12,758 bases of DNA, from contig CALBYC010000222.1 of NCBI GenBank assembly GCA_937890135.1, positions 1-12,758 on the forward strand, read 5' to 3'. Below are positions 1 through 8,578 of this stretch, piece after piece. The notes beneath the pieces were generated by a model, which saw nothing but the letters and a program-made list of their open reading frames with translations, was not told the DNA's origin and made no database searches. Each line of letters starts with the position of its first letter. The first letter of the stretch is position 1. The stretch comes from an uncultured Parabacteroides sp. (GTDB lineage: Bacteria > Bacteroidota > Bacteroidia > Bacteroidales > Tannerellaceae). The position numbers and the translations under genes were made by a program.

Positions 1-2360
1 TGGATGCACAATACAAAGACGCTACTTTGCAGGTCGATATCCAGCTGAAGGGAAGAGGCACTGTCGATTTGAAATTGTTGGACAAAGCAGGAAACGAGGT
101 GGTTTCCTCCCAAGTGAAAGGTTCGGGCAAGCAGTCTGTTACGATGAATGTCAGCAATCCGGCCAAATGGACTGCCGAAACACCTAACTTATATAAATTG
201 GTCGCTAATTTGAGCGAAAACGGGAAAGTGGTTGAATCCATTCCTGTCCAAGTGGGCTTCCGTAAGATAGAGTTGAAAAATGCCCAGGTACTGGTGAATG
301 GACAACCGGTTTTGTTCAAAGGGGCTAACCGACATGAAATGGATCCGGATTACGGGTATGTCATCTCCAAAGAGCGTATGATTCAAGACATCAAACGTAT
401 GAAAGAGCTGAATATTAATGCGGTTCGTACTTGCCATTACCCGGACAATAACCTGTGGTATGAATTATGCGACCAATATGGCTTGTATTTGGTGGCTGAG
501 GCGAATGTGGAATCTCATGGCATGGGATACGGGGAAAACACACTGGCTAAGAACCCGTCGTATGCCAAGGCTCATCTGGAAAGAAACCAGCGGAACGTTC
601 AGCGTGGCTACAATCATCCGTCTATCATCTTTTGGTCGTTGGGCAATGAAGCCGGATTCGGTCCGAACTTCGAGGCTTGCTACCGTTGGATAAAGAAGGA
701 AGACAAAACCCGTCCGGTGCAATATGAACAAGCTGGAACGAATGAGTTTACGGACGTATTCTGCCCGATGTATTACAATTATGACAATTGTGTGAAATAT
801 TCAGAAGGTAATATTGACAAGCCGTTGATTCAATGTGAATATGCTCACGCTATGGGTAATTCGGAAGGTGGTTTCAAAGAGTATTGGGACATCATCCGAA
901 AGTACCCGAAGTACCAAGGAGGATTTATTTGGGATTTCGTGGACCAGTCCAATCGATGGCACACGAAAGACGGTAAAGAATTCTATGGTTATGGAGGTGA
1001 CTTCAATGCTTATGATGCATCAGACAATGACTTCAATGATAATGGTTTGATTAGTCCGGATCGTGTGTTTAATCCTCATGCTTATGAAGTAGGTTATATT
1101 TACCAGAATATTTGGCTTAAACCTGTAGATGTACAAAAAGGTATCATTGGCATTTATAATGAGAATTTCTTCCGTGATTTGAGTAATTATTATGCGGAGT
1201 GGGAGCTGTTGGCAAACGGTGAAGCCATTGAGTCGGGTATTGTTATGGATTTAAAAGTGGCGCCTCAGCAGACTGCAAATGTTCAATTGGGTTATTCTTT
1301 GGATGGCATATGTGCATGCAAGGAGGTGCTGTTGAACGTGTCGTTCAGATTAAAGAATGCTGAAACATTGTTACCTGCCGGACATGTAGTGGCGAAGCAA
1401 CAATTGACCATCAAGGATTATCAAGCACCAAAGGATTTGTTTACGAAGTCGGTTGTCGCTCATGACGAGACTCCCAGCCCAACCGTAGAAGATAACGACC
1501 AATTTTATTTGATAGTCAAAGGGGAAAGTTTCCAGATAGATTTCAAGCGCCGTGATGGTTTTGTTTGCTTGTATGATGTAAACGGCATGTCTGTCTTGAA
1601 CGAGGGTGCTCAGTTGAGACCAAACTTCTGGCGCGCTCCGACAGACAATGATATGGGTGCGGGCTTGCAGTTGAAGTATGGAATATGGAAGAACCCTGAG
1701 ATGAAATTGGTTTCATTGCAACATCAGAGCGAGGGCGATAAGGTCATTGTTACGGCGAAATATGACATGCCTTCTGTTTCAGCAAAATTGGATTTGGTTT
1801 ATCGCATCGATAAGAAAGGAGCAATGGAAGTTACTCAGAGCATGGTTGCTGATAAGGCTGCGAAAGTTCCAAACATGTTCCGTTTTGGTATGCGTGCAGA
1901 GCTGAATAAGAATTTGGCTCATATCCAATATTATGGAAGAGGTCCTATTGAAAATTATAGTGATAGAAATAACTGTACATTTATTGGCAAGTACAATCAA
2001 AGTGTTGACGAACAGTTCTATTCTTACATACGTCCTCAGGAAAATGGCTCCAAGACCGATATCCGTTGGTGGAACCAAGTGAACAGGGCTGGTAATGGCA
2101 TCCAGTTGGTTTCAGAAGCTCCGTTCACGGCGAGCGCATTGCATTATACGATCGAGTCTTTGGATGACGGACAGATGAAAGACCAGCGTCATTCAGAGTT
2201 GGTTCCGCGGACAGATTACGTCAATTTGTGCATAGACAAGGTGCAGATGGGCTTAGGGTGCGTAAACAGTTGGGGTGCTCTTCCTTTGGAGAAATACATG
2301 GTTCCTTACCAAGATTACAGCTTTAAGTTTGTTATCAGACCGGTACAGCATAAATTTTAA
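1..2360 (+). CDS. GH2 beta-galactosidase, copy 1 (5' end outside window)
   Basis: Glycoside hydrolase family 2, LacZ type, hydrolysing terminal beta-D-galactosides. The frame is open from base 3 with no start signal; alignment to the next gene shows about 248 N-terminal residues lie upstream, so the gene is cut by the window, not shown to be broken. Visible are the end of the Ig-like domain, the TIM barrel, and the C-terminal beta-sandwich region (motif RPNFWRAPTDND). Catalytic features are intact: acid/base Glu in SLGNEAGFG (codon 648-650), nucleophile Glu in QCEYAHAMGN (codon 837-839), CHYPDNN and VESHG histidine motifs, WDFVDQS, and the C-terminal NSWG tryptophan. The missing N-terminus presumably carries a signal peptide like its paralogue. 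It lies 98 bp before copy 2, in the same direction. The galactosidase family is certain; the natural substrate could be another beta-galactoside from plant or host glycans. Confidence 0.95.
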   Translation, partial: DAQYKDATLQVDIQLKGRGTVDLKLLDKAGNEVVSSQVKGSGKQSVTMNVSNPAKWTAETPNLYKLVANLSENGKVVESIPVQVGFRKIELKNAQVLVNGQPVLFKGANRHEMDPDYGYVISKERMIQDIKRMKELNINAVRTCHYPDNNLWYELCDQYGLYLVAEANVESHGMGYGENTLAKNPSYAKAHLERNQRNVQRGYNHPSIIFWSLGNEAGFGPNFEACYRWIKKEDKTRPVQYEQAGTNEFTDVFCPMYYNYDNCVKYSEGNIDKPLIQCEYAHAMGNSEGGFKEYWDIIRKYPKYQGGFIWDFVDQSNRWHTKDGKEFYGYGGDFNAYDASDNDFNDNGLISPDRVFNPHAYEVGYIYQNIWLKPVDVQKGIIGIYNENFFRDLSNYYAEWELLANGEAIESGIVMDLKVAPQQTANVQLGYSLDGICACKEVLLNVSFRLKNAETLLPAGHVVAKQQLTIKDYQAPKDLFTKSVVAHDETPSPTVEDNDQFYLIVKGESFQIDFKRRDGFVCLYDVNGMSVLNEGAQLRPNFWRAPTDNDMGAGLQLKYGIWKNPEMKLVSLQHQSEGDKVIVTAKYDMPSVSAKLDLVYRIDKKGAMEVTQSMVADKAAKVPNMFRFGMRAELNKNLAHIQYYGRGPIENYSDRNNCTFIGKYNQSVDEQFYSYIRPQENGSKTDIRWWNQVNRAGNGIQLVSEAPFTASALHYTIESLDDGQMKDQRHSELVPRTDYVNLCIDKVQMGLGCVNSWGALPLEKYMVPYQDYSFKFVIRPVQHKF

Positions 2361-2393
2361 GATTGCCATTAGCTGACTCAATTATCAAAAAAG

Positions 2394-2431
2394 GAGGCTG
2401 TATCGTGATACATTATTTGCGATGCAGTCTC
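2394..2431 (+). other. Intergenic hairpin between the two beta-galactosidases (possible weak terminator or attenuator)
   Basis: The arms GAGGCTGTATCG (2394-2405) and CGATGCAGTCTC (2420-2431) pair over 12 bp with two G-U wobbles and a 14-base loop. An A-run precedes the left arm, but the right arm is followed by TGTGTTTATAAA rather than a clean T tract, so as a rho-independent terminator it is weak. The left arm resembles that of the terminator after copy 2 (GAGGCTGCG, 5591-5599). It may be a decayed terminator that lets part of the transcription continue into copy 2. Confidence 0.55.
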
Positions 2432-2458
2432 TGTGTTTATAAAATATTAATGAATATC

Positions 2459-5400
2459 ATGAGAAAAAATGTTTTGCTTTGTGCTCTTGCGATTGCTGGA
2501 ATGACCGCATTTGCTCAAAAGAATGAATGGCAGGATCCGAACGTAAATGCGATAAACCGAGCGCCGATGCACACAAATTTCTTTGCATTTGAATCGGAAA
2601 AGTCGGCATTGAAGGGCTGTCGTGTTGCCTCTGAGAATTACTTGACTTTGAATGGCATGTGGAAGTTCAATTGGGTAAAGGATGCCGACCAGCGTCCGGT
2701 GGCTGATTTCTATAAAATCGATTTCAATGACAAAGGCTGGGATACGATGCCGGTGCCTGGAATGTGGGAAATGAATGGTTATGGAGATCCTGTCTATGTA
2801 AGCGCAGGCTATGCTTGGAGCAACCAGTTTCAAAATAATCCTCCTTATGTTCCGATAGAAAACAACCATGTCGGGACGTACCGTAAAGAGATTGTTCTTC
2901 CGGCGGACTGGAAAGGTCGTGAAATCATGGCCCATTTCGGCTCGGTAACTTCCAACATGTATTTATGGGTAAACGGGCAGTTCGTGGGTTACAGCGAAGA
3001 CAGCAAGTTGGAAGCGGAGTTTGACTTGACGAAATATTTGAAGCCGGGGAAAAATGTGATAGCCTTCCAAGTGTTCCGTTGGTGTGATGGCTCCTATTTG
3101 GAGGACCAGGATTTTTTCCGTTTCTGTGGCGTAGGGCGCGATTGCTATTTGTATGCTCGTGCTGCCAACCATATCGAAGACATTCGTGTAACCCCCGATT
3201 TGGATGCGCAATATAAGGATGCGATATTGCAGGTGGAAATCCAAATGAAAGGAAAAGGCACTGTCGATTTGAAGTTATTAGACCAAGCCGGAAAAGAAGT
3301 GGCTTCATCCGTGGTGAATGGCTCGGGCAAGCAAAGTGTGGTTATGAACATTAGCGATCCTGCCAAGTGGACAGCCGAGACTCCGAACTTATATCAATTA
3401 ATAGCAAATTTGACAGTAGGCGGCAAGGTGGTAGAATCTATTCCTGTTCATGTCGGATTCCGTAAGATAGAATTGAAGAACTCCCAGGTATTGGTAAATG
3501 GTCAGCCGGTTTTGTTCAAAGGAGTCAATCGCCATGAGCTTGATCCCGATTATGGGTATGTTATCTCTAAAGAACGTATGATTCAAGACATCAAACGTAT
3601 GAAAGAGCTGAATATTAATGCGGTTCGTACCTGCCACTATCCGGATAATAACCTTTGGTACGAACTGTGTGATAAATATGGTTTTTATTTGGTTGCAGAA
3701 GCCAATGTGGAATCTCATGGCATGGGATATGAAGAAAACACATTGGCAAAGAACCCGGCGTATGCCAAGGCTCATCTGGAAAGGAACCAGCGGAATGTTC
3801 AGCGTGGCTACAATCATCCGTCTATCATCTTTTGGTCATTGGGCAATGAAGCCGGATTCGGTCCGAACTTCGAGGCTTGCTACCGTTGGATAAAGAATGA
3901 AGACAAAACCCGTCCGGTGCAATATGAGCAAGCCAGGACGAATGAGTTTACGGATATTTATTGCCCGATGTATCTTAATTATGAAAAGAGCGAAAAGTAT
4001 TCCCGGGGTGACATAGACAAGCCTTTGATCCAATGTGAATATGCACATGCCATGGGTAATTCTGAAGGTGGTTTCAAGGAATATTGGGATTTGATTCGTA
4101 AATACCCGAAATATCAAGGCGGTTTTATATGGGACTTCGTGGATCAGTCCATTCGTCGTTATACTGCCGATGGGAAAGAGTTCTATGCCTACGGCGGTGA
4201 TTTCAATCCTTATGATGCTTCCAGCCAGAATTTTTGCGACAATGGCTTGATAAGTCCAGACCGGGTGTCGAATCCTCATGCCGATGAGGTTGCTTATTAC
4301 TATCAGAATATATGGGTGAAACCAGTCGATTTGAAAAAGGGCATCATTAGCGTATATAACGAGAATTTCTTTCAGGATTTGGGCAATTACTATGCGGAGT
4401 GGGAGTTGCTGGTAGACGGTGAAGCTGTTGAGTCGGGTATTGTGACCGATGTGCAGGTTGCACCTCAGCAGAGAACTGATTTGCATTTGGGTTATTCTTT
4501 GCGGCAACAATGCCCCACCAAGGAAGTATTGTTGAATGTGTACTTCAAACAGAAAAATGCGAGAACTTTCTTGCCTGCAGGACATACGGTGGCAAAGGAA
4601 CAATTGGTTGTCCAGACGTACAAGACCCCGGAGGATTTAATGAGAGAAGGATGCAGTATCGCACATGATGATACTCCTGAACTTGTAGTAAAGGATAACG
4701 ATGGAACTTACTTGATAGTCGAAGGAGGAGATTTCCAAATCAACTTCATGCGTAAGAATGGTTATATCAGCTTGTACGAGGTGAACGGATTGTCCGTACT
4801 GCATAAAGGGTCGGAACTGCGTCCGAACTTTTGGCGTGCCCCGACCGACAATGACATGGGTGCGAACCTTCAATCCAAGTATAGGGTATGGAAGGATCCG
4901 GAAATGAAACTGGTTTCATTGGCACATAAAGAAGAAGCTGGTTTTATTGTGGTCGAAGCAAAATATGAAATGCCGGCAGTTTCAGGCAAGTTGGATTTGA
5001 CTTACAGGATAAACAAACAAGGGGCGGTGGAGGTCACTCAGCAGATGACAGCCGGCAAAGGAGCAAAAGTACCGAACATGTTCCGTTTCGGTATGAGAGC
5101 CGAATTGAACAAACAGTTATCAAACATCCAGTATTATGGCAGAGGACCGATTGAAAATTATGCAGACCGTAAAAGCAGTACATTCATTGGAAAGTACTGC
5201 CAAAGCGTTGCAGAACAGTTCTATCCTTACATTCGTCCGCAGGAGAACGGCACGAAGAGCGATATCCGTTGGTGGAATCAGGTGAACAAGGCAGGAAACG
5301 GCATACAACTGCTTTCCGGATTGCCTTTCTCCGCCAGCGCCTTGTACTATTCCATAGAAGCTTTGGATGAAGGATTGGAAAAAGCTAACGGCCATTCCGA

Positions 5401-5563
5401 GTTGGTGGATAAGAGTGATTGTGTGAATTTGTGCGTAGACAAAGTCCAAATGGGACTGGGCTGTGTTACCAGTTGGGGTTCGCTGCCTTTGGAACAATAC
5501 CAATTGCCTTATCAGGATTACAGTTTCAAATTTGTGATAAAGCCTGTTTTTCATCAGTTCTAA
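2459..5563 (+). CDS. GH2 beta-galactosidase, copy 2, secreted
   Basis: LacZ-type GH2 beta-galactosidase of 1034 residues (E. coli LacZ is 1023). I chose ATG 2459 because it gives a clean signal peptide (MRKNV, hydrophobic core, AFA/Q cut near residue 19); ATG 2450 adds three residues, and the frame runs open to a TTG at 2363 that would place the signal internally. Domains: signal 1-19, N-terminal sugar-binding fold about 50-225 with VGYSEDSK, Ig-like about 230-335, TIM barrel about 340-625, then a linker domain and a C-terminal sandwich about 760-1034. Key residues by analogy to LacZ: E418 and H420 (E416, H418), H393 (H391), E464 acid/base (E461), E527 nucleophile (E537), W558 (W568), W1006 (W999). 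The protein is probably periplasmic, so it would act on oligosaccharides after import or release. It is followed by a strong terminator; together with copy 1 it probably belongs to a glycan-use cluster extending upstream of the window. Confidence 0.96.
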   Translation: MRKNVLLCALAIAGMTAFAQKNEWQDPNVNAINRAPMHTNFFAFESEKSALKGCRVASENYLTLNGMWKFNWVKDADQRPVADFYKIDFNDKGWDTMPVPGMWEMNGYGDPVYVSAGYAWSNQFQNNPPYVPIENNHVGTYRKEIVLPADWKGREIMAHFGSVTSNMYLWVNGQFVGYSEDSKLEAEFDLTKYLKPGKNVIAFQVFRWCDGSYLEDQDFFRFCGVGRDCYLYARAANHIEDIRVTPDLDAQYKDAILQVEIQMKGKGTVDLKLLDQAGKEVASSVVNGSGKQSVVMNISDPAKWTAETPNLYQLIANLTVGGKVVESIPVHVGFRKIELKNSQVLVNGQPVLFKGVNRHELDPDYGYVISKERMIQDIKRMKELNINAVRTCHYPDNNLWYELCDKYGFYLVAEANVESHGMGYEENTLAKNPAYAKAHLERNQRNVQRGYNHPSIIFWSLGNEAGFGPNFEACYRWIKNEDKTRPVQYEQARTNEFTDIYCPMYLNYEKSEKYSRGDIDKPLIQCEYAHAMGNSEGGFKEYWDLIRKYPKYQGGFIWDFVDQSIRRYTADGKEFYAYGGDFNPYDASSQNFCDNGLISPDRVSNPHADEVAYYYQNIWVKPVDLKKGIISVYNENFFQDLGNYYAEWELLVDGEAVESGIVTDVQVAPQQRTDLHLGYSLRQQCPTKEVLLNVYFKQKNARTFLPAGHTVAKEQLVVQTYKTPEDLMREGCSIAHDDTPELVVKDNDGTYLIVEGGDFQINFMRKNGYISLYEVNGLSVLHKGSELRPNFWRAPTDNDMGANLQSKYRVWKDPEMKLVSLAHKEEAGFIVVEAKYEMPAVSGKLDLTYRINKQGAVEVTQQMTAGKGAKVPNMFRFGMRAELNKQLSNIQYYGRGPIENYADRKSSTFIGKYCQSVAEQFYPYIRPQENGTKSDIRWWNQVNKAGNGIQLLSGLPFSASALYYSIEALDEGLEKANGHSELVDKSDCVNLCVDKVQMGLGCVTSWGSLPLEQYQLPYQDYSFKFVIKPVFHQF

Positions 5564-5587
5564 TTTGGCGGCAGGTGGATTATAGAG

Positions 5588-5643
5588 AAAGAGGCTGCGT
5601 TAAAATGAAGTGTGAAGAACTCTTCATTTGGGCGCAGCCTTTT
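5588..5643 (+). terminator. Rho-independent terminator after beta-galactosidase copy 2
   Basis: The outer stem pairs AAGAGGCTGCG (5589-5599) with CGCAGCCTTTT (5633-5643), with one G-U pair. An inner stem pairs AAATGAAG (5603-5610) with CTTCATTT (5622-5629) around an 11-base loop. A run TTTTCTT begins at 5640. This separates the galactosidase transcript from the peptidase operon. Confidence 0.85.
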
Positions 5644-5645
5644 CT

Positions 5646-5685
5646 TCAAGAAATATATTCGGGCTGTCAAGAAATATATTCGGGC
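5646..5685 (+). repeat. Two direct copies of a 19-bp repeat, 21-bp period; possible operator
   Basis: The unit tcaagaaatatattcgggc occurs identically at 5646-5664 and 5667-5685, separated by TG. Each holds the 8-bp palindrome AATATATT. The period of 21 bp is two helical turns, so bound proteins would lie on the same DNA face. The second copy covers where the -33 region of the following promoter should be, and no TTTG is seen there. A regulator-binding site is an inference; chance duplication in a short spacer remains possible. Confidence 0.6.
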
Positions 5686-5692
5686 AAATGAT

Positions 5693-5700
5693 TACTTTTG
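5693..5700 (+). promoter_or_regulatory. Bacteroidota-type -7 box of the peptidase operon
   Basis: TACTTTTG matches the Bacteroidota -7 consensus TAnnTTTG, 40 bp before the ATG at 5741. I see no TTTG -33 box at the normal 19-21 bp spacing; that stretch is occupied by the second direct repeat. A promoter with a weak -33 element could need an activator, which would fit the repeats. Confidence 0.65.
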
Positions 5701-5740
5701 TAGTTTATTAAATAACGAAGCTCTTTAGAACGAGGATTGC

Positions 5741-8578
5741 ATGGAATTATTGGAACAAAAGATTATTTGCACTACACACGTTTTGGACAATGGACTTACC
5801 GTTTGGCTTAATGAAGATCATACACAGCCGAAAGTGTTCGGTGCCGTAGTTGTAAATGCAGGAGCGAAAGAATGTCCCAATACTGGAATTGCCCATTACT
5901 TTGAGCATATGATGTTTAAAGGGACAGATAATATTGGGACGGTTGACTATGAAAAAGAAAAAGTGTTGTTGGATTGTATCGAGAGGAAATATGACCAGTT
6001 GGCGCAGACGAGAGATGAAAGAGAACGGAAGGATATCCAGCAAGAAATCAATAGATTGAATATACAGGCCGCTGAATATGTTATCCCAAACGAATTTGAA
6101 AAACTGATATCCCGGTATGGCGGGACAAAGCTTAATGCGGGAACGTCTTTTGATTATACGGTCTATTATAATACATTTTCTCCTCAATATATGGAGCAAT
6201 GGGCGGAAATAAATAGCGAAAGATTGCTTCATCCTGTATTCCGCCTTTTCCAGAATGAATTGGAAACAGTCTATGAAGAGAAAAACATGTATAGCGATCA
6301 AATAGGAGGCATATCGGTAGACTATTTGAAAGAGCGTTATTTTTCTCCTCATCCTTATGCTTACCCCGTTATCGGAAGTACGGAAAATCTGAAAAATCCC
6401 AGGCTGTCGGAAATGCGTAAGTTTTTCGATGATTATTACGTCGCTTCCAATATGGGTTTGATTTTAAGCGGTGATTTCAGCACGTCGGATGTGTTGCCTG
6501 TCTTGGAACGTACTTTTTCCCGGATTCGGAAAGGTAGTGCACCCAAGATGCCAGTGGTATCATTGCCTGAATTTAGAGGGAAGGAACAGATGAAACTGAA
6601 AGTCCCAATGCCATTTGTGAAGATGATGGCGATGTGTTTCCGTGGCATTCCGGCCAGTCATCCTGATGAAGTCGCTTTACGTGTAGCATTATCGCTCTTG
6701 AACAATACGAATGGTACAGGGCTTTTGGACAGACTGACTATCGAACACAAAGTGACAGCTGCTGTCGCTTATAATGACTGTATGAATGAAGCTGGCATTC
6801 TTGCAATTTTTGTCATGCCGAAATTGCTTTTTCAATCTTATTCTTCAGCGGAAGAGTTAGTGTGGAAACAGATAGCTTGCATACAGAACGGAGATTTTAG
6901 CGATGATACTTTCCAAAGCTTGAAGCTGGAGCAGAAACGGGAATATATGTCGGCATTGGAGGATATCAGTTCTCGTGCCCATGTCATGATGCGGCTGTTT
7001 TCTCAAAAGAAAAAATGGGAAGATTATTTAAAAGAGGTTGACCGTATTAATTCGATAACAAAAGAAGATGTAATGGCGGTAGCCAATAGATATTTCACGA
7101 AGAACTATCTTCATGTGACAAAATCTACAGGCAGGTATAAAAAAGATAATCTGCCCAAACCCGACTATATCCCTATTAGTGCTCATCACCAGCATGAAAA
7201 GTCGGCGTACGCTAAGCGTTTGGAGCAGATGCCCGTGAAAGAAATGTCACCTCATTTTGCCGACGGAAACGAGGTGAACGTAGCGAGACGGGCGCTCTCG
7301 TCGAATGTGACATTGTATGTTTCTCCTAATCCTGTCAATGATATTTTTTCTTTGGATATTCATTATGGCATTGGGCGCATCAAATACCCTTTATTATCGC
7401 AGTTGGCAAATTGTTTGTCAATTGTAGGAACGAAAGAAGAATCCTATTCTGTCTTTCATGAGCGTTTACGGCAGTTAGGGAGTGTGCTCTCTTTTGAAGA
7501 CACGGATTCCGAATTTATAATACATGTCAGTGGCTTTGATTCAACTATTCGAGAAACATTGTTGTTGGTAAAAGAATTCATGCAAAATGCCAAAGTGGAA
7601 AAGCGGAATATACGTCAGCTGAAAGACGAAATGAAAGTTGCGGAGAAGGCTTTTTGCAATTCAAATGAAAGCTTGGCCCAAGCTCTTTTTGAAAACGTTG
7701 TGTTTGGGGCAAATTCTCCATTTCTTGCGAAACCGTCTTTGCGAGAATTAGGAAAAATGGAAGGGACTGACTTCGAAAGTCTTTTTGAAGAGATACAGGA
7801 ATATGGTGGCGATGTGCTTTATTGTGGCAATTTGGAACTCGGCCAAGTGGCAGATATGCTGGAAAGCATTTTGCATTTGTCAGAAATAAAGTTCTCGAGA
7901 ATTTATCCCGCGATACGCCCGAAACATTTATACACTTCTCCTAAAGTCTACTTCTTGGACATGAAGGGCGTATCACAAAGCATCGTGTGTGGCTATATTT
8001 TAGGTGATTTAGTCGATAAACCGATAGAGCGTTGCGCTTCTAAGCTTTTTTCCGCTTATTTTGGAAACGATATGTCGTCGCTCATGTTTCAGGAAATGCG
8101 TGAATACCGTTCTTATGCATATCAAGTGAACGGCCAGTATCGTTTGCCTTCAAACTTGGCAAATGAGGACCCTGGGTATTTCCAAATGTGTTTTTCAACG
8201 CAGTCGGACAAGACATTAGATGCGATTGCCGTATTGGATGGATTGATAAAGAATATGCCTTTGTATCCGGAACAAGTGGAAATGGCTAAACAAAACATTT
8301 GCAATAGGGCGAATAATGCTTTCCCGTCATTTCGAGACCTGCCGGCCAAAGTCGCAGCTTATCATCAGGAAGGTTTCGACCATGACCCGAACAGGGATTT
8401 GATTGAACATATTAAATCCTTGAATGTGGATGATGTGGATGCTTTCTATCAGAAGCATATCAAAGGCCGCCCTGTCGTGTATATGATAGTAGGCAATTCG
8501 AAGCGGATTGATATGGGAAAACTGGCTAATTATGGGGACTTGGAGAAGTTGAGGATAAACGATATTTATAATAAATAA
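5741..8578 (+). CDS. M16 (insulinase/pitrilysin) family zinc metallopeptidase, no signal peptide
   Basis: Peptidase family M16, 945 residues with the two-half pitrilysin layout. The catalytic half carries the inverted zinc motif HYFEH (H52, E55, H56); the third ligand is most likely E180 in ELETVYEE, with E173 as the conserved helper. About 50 charged, helical residues (roughly 65-115) are inserted between them, as in other Bacteroidota M16 proteins I recall. The second, non-catalytic half runs from about 515 and includes SSLMFQEMREYRSYAYQV near 780-796. The start is secure: an in-frame TAG at 5726-5728 lies five codons upstream, so no longer N-terminus exists. The protein begins MELLEQ with no hydrophobic leader, so it is predicted to be cytoplasmic, unlike many Bacteroidota M16 enzymes that are exported. 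Substrates are unknown; the family degrades or trims peptides. First gene of a five-gene co-directional run. Confidence 0.93.
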   Translation: MELLEQKIICTTHVLDNGLTVWLNEDHTQPKVFGAVVVNAGAKECPNTGIAHYFEHMMFKGTDNIGTVDYEKEKVLLDCIERKYDQLAQTRDERERKDIQQEINRLNIQAAEYVIPNEFEKLISRYGGTKLNAGTSFDYTVYYNTFSPQYMEQWAEINSERLLHPVFRLFQNELETVYEEKNMYSDQIGGISVDYLKERYFSPHPYAYPVIGSTENLKNPRLSEMRKFFDDYYVASNMGLILSGDFSTSDVLPVLERTFSRIRKGSAPKMPVVSLPEFRGKEQMKLKVPMPFVKMMAMCFRGIPASHPDEVALRVALSLLNNTNGTGLLDRLTIEHKVTAAVAYNDCMNEAGILAIFVMPKLLFQSYSSAEELVWKQIACIQNGDFSDDTFQSLKLEQKREYMSALEDISSRAHVMMRLFSQKKKWEDYLKEVDRINSITKEDVMAVANRYFTKNYLHVTKSTGRYKKDNLPKPDYIPISAHHQHEKSAYAKRLEQMPVKEMSPHFADGNEVNVARRALSSNVTLYVSPNPVNDIFSLDIHYGIGRIKYPLLSQLANCLSIVGTKEESYSVFHERLRQLGSVLSFEDTDSEFIIHVSGFDSTIRETLLLVKEFMQNAKVEKRNIRQLKDEMKVAEKAFCNSNESLAQALFENVVFGANSPFLAKPSLRELGKMEGTDFESLFEEIQEYGGDVLYCGNLELGQVADMLESILHLSEIKFSRIYPAIRPKHLYTSPKVYFLDMKGVSQSIVCGYILGDLVDKPIERCASKLFSAYFGNDMSSLMFQEMREYRSYAYQVNGQYRLPSNLANEDPGYFQMCFSTQSDKTLDAIAVLDGLIKNMPLYPEQVEMAKQNICNRANNAFPSFRDLPAKVAAYHQEGFDHDPNRDLIEHIKSLNVDDVDAFYQKHIKGRPVVYMIVGNSKRIDMGKLANYGDLEKLRINDIYNK

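Larger units (their letters stand above)
3..5563 (+). repeat. Tandem gene duplication, period about 3200 bp
   Basis: Bases 3-2360 are homologous to 3203-5563. The offset is exactly 3200 at both ends of the TIM-barrel region and at base 3, and 3203 at the stop codons, so the net length difference over about 2.36 kb is one codon. Identity is uneven: 375-430 versus 3575-3630 is identical over 56 bp, 431-490 versus 3631-3690 has 13 differences in 60 bp, and 597-727 versus 3797-3927 has 2 in 131 bp. This is an old tandem duplication, probably with later sequence exchange. Confidence 0.9.

Noticed and set aside
1..2360. Copy 1 as a 5'-truncated pseudogene
   Set aside because: The frame is open to the first base of the window, and the base-3 match to copy 2 shows the missing part simply lies outside. 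No internal stops or frameshifts are seen.
2412..2419. Possible -7 box ATTATTTG before copy 2
   Set aside because: It does not fit TAnnTTTG (TA is directly joined to TTTG), and it falls in the hairpin loop with no TTTG at the right upstream distance.
2363..2458. N-terminal extension of beta-galactosidase copy 2 from a TTG at 2363
   Set aside because: It would put the signal peptide 32 residues inside the protein and would translate the intergenic hairpin. ATG 2459 gives a standard signal peptide.
3836..4603. Minus-strand open frame of 255 codons inside beta-galactosidase copy 2
   Set aside because: It lies wholly antisense to a well-supported gene with intact catalytic motifs, has no recognisable domain, and similar shorter antisense frames occur in copy 1, as expected from shared codon bias.
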